Assembly: GCF_008638365.1 (NCBI RefSeq)
Contig: NZ_VWVU01000021.1
Coordinates: 53,538-117,537, forward strand
Direction: 5' to 3'
DNA length: 64,000 nucleotides
Origin: Nocardiopsis quinghaiensis
GTDB taxonomy: Bacteria; Actinomycetota; Actinomycetes; Streptosporangiales; Streptosporangiaceae
Shown: one piece after another, positions 59,066 to 64,000 of the stretch
Layout: each line of letters starts with the position of its first letter
How positions within the stretch are numbered: the first letter of the stretch is position 1
The notes under the pieces: generated by a model
Told to the model about the DNA's origin: nothing
Database searches by the model: none
Seen by the model: the letters and a program-made list of their open reading frames with translations, nothing else
Made by a program: the position numbers and the translations under genes

Positions 59066-59764
59066 TCAGCAGCCGGAGAGCACCTCGCGCAGCGCCGTCT
59101 CCTCGGCCGGGTCCACGGTCAGGTCCCACACGTGCTTGACCTCGATCCACGAGACCACGTAGTCGCAGTGGGAGGACTCCAGGGGCGGCAGCCACTGCGC
59201 GGGGTCGTCATCGCCCTTGGAACGGTTGGGCGAGGCGCTGACCGCCCACAGCTGTGAGGAGTCCAGGTCGTTGGCGAAGCGTCCGCGCTTCTCGGTCGTC
59301 CACGCGTGGGCGCCCGAACGCCATCCCTCCTTCAACGCCACCATGTGGTCGATGTCGAGGTCCTGTGAGTCGGTGAGGGTCTCCCCGTCGTAGGGGCTGT
59401 ACCAGGAGCCGGACACCGGTTGGCAGTCCTCGTCGGTCTCCACGTCCTCGCCGTCGCGCAGCAGGACCACCTGGCGGGTGGTGCAGCCGTCCTGGACACC
59501 GGAGTCCCAGTGGGGGAACAGCGCGCGGTCGTACCCCTCCGGATCGTTCTCCGCCTCCACCCGCAGCTCCTCCAGTTGTCGGCGGGCCTGCTCCACCGAC
59601 AGGTCGGAGGAGACCGTGCCACCGGTCTGCGACTCGGCGGTACCCTCCGGCTCCAGGTCCAGGTCGATCACTCCCAGCTGGTACAGGGCGAACGCGGCGA
59701 CGGCGAGGACGCCGACCACGGCGGACATGAGGCCGCCGATCTTCGACGAGGCCTTCTTGGACAT
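59066..59764 (-). CDS. Membrane-anchored HNH nuclease-like protein (DUF1524/GmrSD type)
   Basis: 232 residues. A transmembrane helix (about 11-31, GLMSAVVGVLAVAAFALYQL) would anchor it with the domain outside. The HNH core shows DLDIDHMVALKEGW (His140), WAVSASPNRSKGDDDPAQW (Asn180) and CDYVVSWIEVKHVW. Similar secreted actinobacterial HNH proteins are often called extracellular nucleases; the activity is not proven. Two Cys pairs (Cys94, Cys114; Cys200, Cys232) may form disulphides. ATG 59764 is chosen; an upstream start at 59842 would add 26 residues that do not look like a signal. Confidence 0.8.
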   Translation of the reverse strand: MSKKASSKIGGLMSAVVGVLAVAAFALYQLGVIDLDLEPEGTAESQTGGTVSSDLSVEQARRQLEELRVEAENDPEGYDRALFPHWDSGVQDGCTTRQVVLLRDGEDVETDEDCQPVSGSWYSPYDGETLTDSQDLDIDHMVALKEGWRSGAHAWTTEKRGRFANDLDSSQLWAVSASPNRSKGDDDPAQWLPPLESSHCDYVVSWIEVKHVWDLTVDPAEETALREVLSGC

Positions 59765-59881
59765 CAGGCAACTCCACAACGCTTCGGGCACCGCGCACGG
59801 GAACGGCGACGGTCGTGCCACCAGCTTGGCCCATGCCCGCACCCGGAGGGAACACCGCCCTGGCCAGGGCGGACGGAGGGA

Positions 59882-60463
59882 TCAGCCCGCAAGGAGATCG
59901 AACAGGAGGGAGCCCGCCAGGAGCAGGCCGACCCCAGCGCTGTACAGCCGCGCCCGGGTGCGGTTCGGATGGTCCCGGAACGTGCGCCAGGCGTACAGGA
60001 CCGTACCCGCCAGCACCAGCGCACCCTCGACCACGGCCGCCACCGCGGGGAACTCCCACAGCCCCAGCCCCAGGAACGGCAGCCCACCCGCACCACCGGG
60101 CAGGAGCACCAGGTCCGACCGGTGCACCAGCAGGTCCAGGAGCCAGTGGCTGAACACCACCCCACCCAGGACCGCGCCGGCGTCCCGTCCCCATCGGTCC
60201 CGAAGGAACACGTGCGTCAGTCCGCCCACGAGCAATGCCAGGACCAGGTTGCTGACCAGGGCGTGTGAGTACTCCGCGGTGATGAGGAGGGACCCGTAGC
60301 CGCTCAGACCGGGCTCGGCCGGTTCCATGTCCTCGACTCCCAGCGCGGACAGCGGCAGGAAGACCAGGTCCGGTAGTTGTGCCGCCACCAGAAGCGCGCC
60401 CATGGGAAGCGCTGGACGCCAGGCCTTGACGATCCCCGCCACTCCGAAGTGTCCGGCAAGCAT
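59882..60463 (-). CDS. Polytopic membrane protein, YdjM/metal-dependent-hydrolase-like
   Basis: 193 residues with about six hydrophobic helices. Conserved His and Asp lie at membrane edges (AGHFGVAG, AEYSHALVSN, FSHWLLDLLVHR), the pattern of the YdjM/DUF457 membrane-bound hydrolase-like family. No function is established. ATG 60463 shares a base with the tetR stop (TGATG), so it is translationally coupled to the regulator. Last gene of a three-gene minus-strand operon. Confidence 0.7.
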   Translation of the reverse strand: MLAGHFGVAGIVKAWRPALPMGALLVAAQLPDLVFLPLSALGVEDMEPAEPGLSGYGSLLITAEYSHALVSNLVLALLVGGLTHVFLRDRWGRDAGAVLGGVVFSHWLLDLLVHRSDLVLLPGGAGGLPFLGLGLWEFPAVAAVVEGALVLAGTVLYAWRTFRDHPNRTRARLYSAGVGLLLAGSLLFDLLAG

Positions 60464-61062
60464 CAGCCACGACTCCGTCTCGTGTTCGTCCGTTCCGTCG
60501 CGCCGGGCCACTGGTGGAGGGCGCGCACGAGGCCCTCCACCAGGAGCGCGTAGGTCTCGTCCACGTCCTCGGGGAGTCCGAAGCCGCCGTGCGTCTCCAG
60601 GTCCACGAACCCGTGCAGTGTGCTGCGCAGTGTCCGGATCGCGTGCACCATCTGGTCCTGGGGGATCCCGAACCCGCGCAACACCGCCGCCAACACCCGC
60701 ACGGGGTCGGTGGTCAGGTCCGGCTCGGCTCCGGCCAGCCTGGGCAACTGCTGCAGGGCGGTGTAGCGCCCCGGGTGGGCGTGCGCGTAACGGCGGTAGG
60801 CCCCGGCCGCCGCGCGCAGCGCGTCGGGGCCGGACCGGCCCACGGCGGCCCGCTGGACCCGTTCACCGAGCCCGTTCGCGCCCAGCAGCGCCACCTCCCG
60901 GTGCAGCCCCGCCAGTCCGTCGACATGCTTGTACAGGCTGGGGGTGGCGACCCCGAGCCGTTTGGCGACCGCGGCCAGGGACAGGGAGCGGAAGCCCTCC
61001 TCGTCGCTGAGCCGTGCCGCCTCCTCGGCCACCAGCGCCGGTGTCAGACCCGCCCTAGGCAC
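60463..61062 (-). CDS. TetR-family transcriptional regulator (WHG domain)
   Basis: 199 residues. The DNA-binding helix-turn-helix is at about 10-55 (GFRSLSLAAVAKRLGVATPSLYKHVDGLAG). The C-terminal ligand/dimer domain contains the TLHGFVDLE sequence typical of the WHG (TetR_C_33) group. GTG 61062 overlaps the upstream hydrolase stop by eight bases. A palindrome at 61907-61921 in the operon promoter is its likely operator, giving autorepression. Confidence 0.9.
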   Translation of the reverse strand: MPRAGLTPALVAEEAARLSDEEGFRSLSLAAVAKRLGVATPSLYKHVDGLAGLHREVALLGANGLGERVQRAAVGRSGPDALRAAAGAYRRYAHAHPGRYTALQQLPRLAGAEPDLTTDPVRVLAAVLRGFGIPQDQMVHAIRTLRSTLHGFVDLETHGGFGLPEDVDETYALLVEGLVRALHQWPGATERTNTRRSRG

Positions 61063-61897
61063 TGGATCCGGCCCTGCCGATCAGAGCCTCCAGGGCGGGT
61101 ACGACCACGTCGGGCCGCTGGGACTGGGGGTAGTGGCCGCACTCGGGCACCATCACGACGGAGCCGTGGACCACCGAGGCCACCCACTCGGCCTCGGCGC
61201 GCGGGTCCTTCCAGTCGGAGTCCTGCTCGCCCACGATCACCACGGCTCCGGCCCGCAGGTCCGCGGCCTCCAGGACCTCCTCGTGGGGCGCGTAGATGGT
61301 GTCGTACACGGAGCGGTACCTGTCGGCCGGGCGCAGCATCCTCAGGACGCGGTCCAGGTGTTCCCGGTGTCCCTCGGGGGTGCGTCCGGTGTTCAGGGCG
61401 TTGTAGTAGCCCGTCACCGCACGGGGTCCCCACAGCCGGACCAGCATGAGCCGCTGCGCGATCCGCACGAACAGGGAGGGAACGGGCTGGCGGAGGAAGG
61501 GCGCCAGCAGGGCGATGCCCGCCACCAGGTCGGGCCGCTCCTTCGCGGCGATGGTCACGGCCGCTCCGCCCAGGGAGTTGCCCACCATCACCACGTCCTC
61601 TCCGCCCAACTCCTCGGCGAGCGCGACGGCGTCGGTGGCCGCCGCCCGGTTGGTGTGGTCGTCGAAGGCGGTGCCGCTGTCACCGTGGCCGCGCAGGTCC
61701 ATGGCGGCGACCCGGTACCCGGCTTCGGCGAGCGCGGCGCCCACGAAGCGGAAGGAGGCCCGGTGGTCGAACATGCCGGGTACGCAGACGACGAGTGTTC
61801 CGGTGTTCTCCGCTCCGTAGAGGTCGTAGGCGATTCGTCCCCGGGGGCGCTGGAGATGGTGCGCCGCGGAGTTCCCCGGACTGTGGCTTGTGTCCAT
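61055..61897 (-). CDS. Alpha/beta hydrolase
   Basis: 280 residues. The nucleophile Ser108 is in GNSLGG, the oxyanion part in VPGMFDHR, and the catalytic His in ECGHYPQ; an Asp lies in GEQDSDW. MDLRGHGDSG is typical of the hydrolase fold. The substrate is not known. ATG 61897 is the first codon of a probable leaderless transcript; the in-frame ATG 61933 is not preferred. First gene of the operon with tetR and the membrane protein. Confidence 0.88.
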   Translation of the reverse strand: MDTSHSPGNSAAHHLQRPRGRIAYDLYGAENTGTLVVCVPGMFDHRASFRFVGAALAEAGYRVAAMDLRGHGDSGTAFDDHTNRAAATDAVALAEELGGEDVVMVGNSLGGAAVTIAAKERPDLVAGIALLAPFLRQPVPSLFVRIAQRLMLVRLWGPRAVTGYYNALNTGRTPEGHREHLDRVLRMLRPADRYRSVYDTIYAPHEEVLEAADLRAGAVVIVGEQDSDWKDPRAEAEWVASVVHGSVVMVPECGHYPQSQRPDVVVPALEALIGRAGSSA

Positions 61898-61904
61898 AGC
61901 GTAA

Positions 61905-61933
61905 AAGCTAATGGCATTAGCCAAGTGAATCAA
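61905..61933 (-). promoter_or_regulatory. Leaderless promoter overlapped by TetR operator
   Basis: On the minus strand: TTGATT (61933-61928), a 17-base spacer, TAGCTT (61910-61905), then seven bases and the hydrolase ATG. The palindrome GCTAAT-GGC-ATTAGC (61907-61921) covers the -10 and half of the spacer. That is the usual place for a TetR repressor. Confidence 0.65.
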
Positions 61934-62101
61934 GGGGGCCGGACGAGGTTTCCCACGGGGAGCGGCCCGTGAGCAGCGGCCCGGGGACGGCCGATAGCGT
62001 GGAGGCGGGCCAGAACCGGATGTCCGCCCGCGGTATCCGGCCTACACTTCAAGGCAGATCGAGCCCCCCCGGGGCCCGCCTACACGACAGAGAGCAACAC
62101 A

Positions 62102-63400
62102 GTGACCGACATCATCGACGAACTCCAGTGGCGCGGCCTGCTCGCGCAGACGACCGACCTTGACGCACTGCGCAAGGCGCTCGCCGATGGTCCGATCACC
62201 CTGTATTGCGGATTCGACCCGACGGCGGGCAGCCTGCACGTGGGCCACCTCACCCAGATCCTGACCCTGGCACGCTTCCAGCAGGCGGGGCACCGTCCGA
62301 TCGCGCTGGTCGGAGGGGGCACGGGGCTCATCGGGGACCCCAAGCCCAACGCCGAGCGCCAGCTCAACTCGCAGGAGGCCGTGCAGGGCTGGGTCGCCAA
62401 CCTGGCCGGACAGCTGTCCGCGTTCCTGCGCTTCACCCCCGAGGGCGGGCAGCCGGAGCCGACCGACGCCGTCCTCGCCGACAACGCCGAGTGGCTCGGC
62501 GAGATCAACGCGATCGAGCTGCTGCGCGACGTCGGCAAGCACTTCAGCATCAACCAGATGCTCGCCCGGGAGACGGTGAAGAGCCGCCTGGACGGCGAGG
62601 GGATGAGCTACACCGAGTTCAGCTACGTGCTGCTGCAGTCCTACGACTACGTCCAGCTCTACCGTCGCCACGGCTGCACACTGCAGACCGGCGGCTCCGA
62701 CCAGTGGGGCAACATCACCGCCGGTCTGGACCTGGTCCGCAGGATGGACGGCAACGAGCCGCACGGCCAGGCGCACGCGCTGACCACGAACCTGCTCACC
62801 AAGGCCGACGGCACCAAGTTCGGCAAGACCGAGTCCGGCACCGTCTGGCTCGACCCCGAGCTGACCTCGCCGTACGCCTTCTACCAGTTCTGGTTCAACG
62901 CCGACGACCGCGACGTGGTGCGCTACCTCAGGACCTTCAGCTTCCGCGGCCGGAGCGAGATCGAGGAGCTGGAGCGACAGACCGAGGAGCGTCCGCAGGC
63001 CCGCGCCGCCCAGCGCACCCTGGCCGAGGACCTCACCACGCTGGTGCACGGCGAGGAGGAGTGCCGCAAGGTCAAGGAGGCCAGCCTGGCGCTGTTCGGT
63101 CGGGCGGACCTGTCCGATCTGGACGCCCGCACGTTGGCGGCGGCCCTGGCCGAGGTGCCCAAGGCCGAGGTCAGCGGTTCCGTGGACGAGCTGCTCGTGA
63201 TCGACCTGTTCGCACAGAGCGGCCTGACGCCGAGCAAGTCCGCCGCCCGCCGCGCGGTCCAGGAGGGCGGGGCCTACGTGAACAACGTCAAGGTCACCGA
63301 CGTGGAGGCCACGCTCAGCGCCGAGGACGTGCTCCAGGGGCGTTTCGTGGTGCTGCGCAAGGGCAAGCGCAACGTCGGCGGTGTCGTCCTCGGCGGCTGA
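62102..63400 (+). CDS. tyrS: Tyrosyl-tRNA synthetase
   Basis: 432 residues, class I. HIGH is seen as HVGH (46-49) and KMSKS as KFGKT (about 239). The tyrosine site has YCGFDPTAGSL, and TGGSDQWGNI is conserved. The C-terminal S4 RNA-binding domain (about 365-432) has PSKSAARRAVQEGGAYVNN. GTG 62102 follows GACAGAGAG. TACACT at 62043-62048 is a possible -10. A terminator follows. Confidence 0.96.
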   Translation: MTDIIDELQWRGLLAQTTDLDALRKALADGPITLYCGFDPTAGSLHVGHLTQILTLARFQQAGHRPIALVGGGTGLIGDPKPNAERQLNSQEAVQGWVANLAGQLSAFLRFTPEGGQPEPTDAVLADNAEWLGEINAIELLRDVGKHFSINQMLARETVKSRLDGEGMSYTEFSYVLLQSYDYVQLYRRHGCTLQTGGSDQWGNITAGLDLVRRMDGNEPHGQAHALTTNLLTKADGTKFGKTESGTVWLDPELTSPYAFYQFWFNADDRDVVRYLRTFSFRGRSEIEELERQTEERPQARAAQRTLAEDLTTLVHGEEECRKVKEASLALFGRADLSDLDARTLAAALAEVPKAEVSGSVDELLVIDLFAQSGLTPSKSAARRAVQEGGAYVNNVKVTDVEATLSAEDVLQGRFVVLRKGKRNVGGVVLGG

Positions 63401-63421
63401 CACTCCGACCGACACACCGAT

Positions 63422-63456
63422 CCACGGGTCGGCGCCCGCAAGGCGTCGGCCCGTGG
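63422..63456. terminator. Terminator after tyrS
   Basis: 15-bp arms with two G-T type pairs and a CGCAA loop, 22 bp after the stop codon. Confidence 0.8.
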
Positions 63457-63706
63457 CCGTGCCCGGGGTTCCCCGCGCCGGCGCCCGTGCCGAGCTCCGA
63501 CCGAGAGTTGGGAGGTTTGTTGGAGGATGAGGGTTTCGGGAGGGAATCTTCCGGGAAGGACGCCTGTTATCTGACACAAACAGCCGACACGCGGACCTGG
63601 TGTGAGGACCGCGTACGTCATCAGGGGCCTTCACAAGCCGCCCAGACGGGGCGACGGGGTTCCGGATCTCGGGTTCGACACTTCGACACCTGATCCGGGC
63701 TCTGGT

Positions 63707-63735
63707 TTGACGCCTGCCCCTGTCCTCCCTATACT
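63707..63735 (+). promoter_or_regulatory. Strong promoter P1 (TTGACG-17-TATACT)
   Basis: TTGACG at 63707-63712, 17-base spacer, TATACT at 63730-63735. Near-consensus for the housekeeping sigma factor. Confidence 0.75.
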
Positions 63736-63927
63736 CGAAAGAGTCGCTGCGGGACGGCGAGGATCCTTCGGGGTCGCTCGGAACCGGACCGCGATCACAG
63801 ACCTTCCTCTCCGAAACCGTGTTGGTTCGAGCAGTGCTCTGAGCCGGTAGGCTTCGGGAGGCGCTTCCACAGAAAATGCGGAAGCGGACGGGCTTTACCC
63901 CGATCAGGAACACCACAAACCGCCGGT

Positions 63928-63956
63928 TTGGCGGGGTGCGGAACACCTGATAAAGT
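63928..63956 (+). promoter_or_regulatory. Strong promoter P2 (TTGGCG-17-TAAAGT)
   Basis: TTGGCG at 63928-63933, 17-base spacer, TAAAGT at 63951-63956, 221 bp downstream of P1. Confidence 0.65.
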
Positions 63957-64000
63957 GAAGACACAACAAAGCGGAAACGCAACAGCGCCTTCCACGGAAA

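Larger units (their letters stand above)
63457..64000 (+). promoter_or_regulatory. Probable rRNA operon promoter and leader region
   Basis: 544 bp to the window edge without a supported gene. It contains two strong promoters (63707-63735 and 63928-63956), and the DNA after the second is A-rich (GACACAACAAAGCGG). Tandem strong promoters before a long non-coding leader are typical of actinobacterial rrn operons. The 16S gene itself is not in the window. Confidence 0.6.

Noticed and set aside
63660..63700. tRNA gene suggested by GGGTTCGAC near 63671
   Set aside because: The T-loop-like string lacks matching acceptor and anticodon stems around it.
63602..63850. Small open frames after tyrS on both strands
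   Set aside because: They overlap strong promoter elements, have no ribosome site and no plausible protein composition.

Overview
The window is chromosomal DNA of a high-GC Gram-positive actinobacterium. The evidence is very GC-rich coding sequence with strong third-position bias, many GTG starts, an actinobacterial integration host factor, conservon (cvnABCD) genes and actinobacterial gene order (pyr - mihF - gmk - rpoZ - coaBC - metK; alaS - ruvX - mltG - aroE; infC - rpmI - rplT - pheST; argCJBDFRGH). Protein flavour and the NAD-type dihydroorotate dehydrogenase point to Nocardiopsis or a close relative; this is an inference, not a database result. Almost everything is core genome. I saw no transposase, prophage, CRISPR array, tRNA or secondary-metabolite cluster.

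Region 1 (1-8320): end of carB, then pyrK-pyrD-pyrF (UMP synthesis), mihF, gmk, rpoZ, coaBC and metK. Region 2 (8326-13770): a secreted DUF11 protein, a DUF349 coiled-coil protein on the minus strand, a metallo-beta-lactamase-fold hydrolase and aspS. Region 3 (14405-21306): a PAS/GAF/PP2C phosphatase, rarA, a membrane-anchored protein that looks like a pseudokinase, two small DUF948/DUF6167-type membrane-associated proteins and a Q/G/Y-rich membrane protein. Region 4 (21699-28886): alaS, ruvX, mltG with a very long disordered N-terminus, and aroE. Region 5 (28887-37308): a structured leader with an internal terminator, then infC starting at an ATC codon, rpmI, rplT, a SpoU-type methyltransferase, an orphan sensor histidine kinase and pheST.

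Region 6 (37502-41271): three genes inserted between pheT and argC, namely a class III aminotransferase, a MarR regulator with palindromic operator candidates, and a FAD-dependent amine oxidase. They look like a small amine-utilisation unit. Region 7 (41335-49756): the arginine regulon argCJBDFR-argG-argH behind phased ARG-box-like repeats. The argJ product here lacks its C-terminal third and several conserved residues.

Region 8 (50001-58263): a complete conservon (cvnA, B, C, D), a CbiX-like protein, then a second partial conservon with only cvnA and cvnC. Region 9 (58556-61933): a secreted protein of unknown function, an anchored HNH nuclease, and a hydrolase-TetR-membrane protein operon whose operator overlaps a probable leaderless promoter. 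Region 10 (62102-64000): tyrS, its terminator, and two near-consensus promoters 221 bp apart that most likely belong to an rRNA operon starting just beyond the right edge.

The items most worth a second look are the truncated ArgJ, the pseudokinase, the B/D-less second conservon beside a complete one, the infC leader with its ATC start, and the amine-utilisation insert with its operators.
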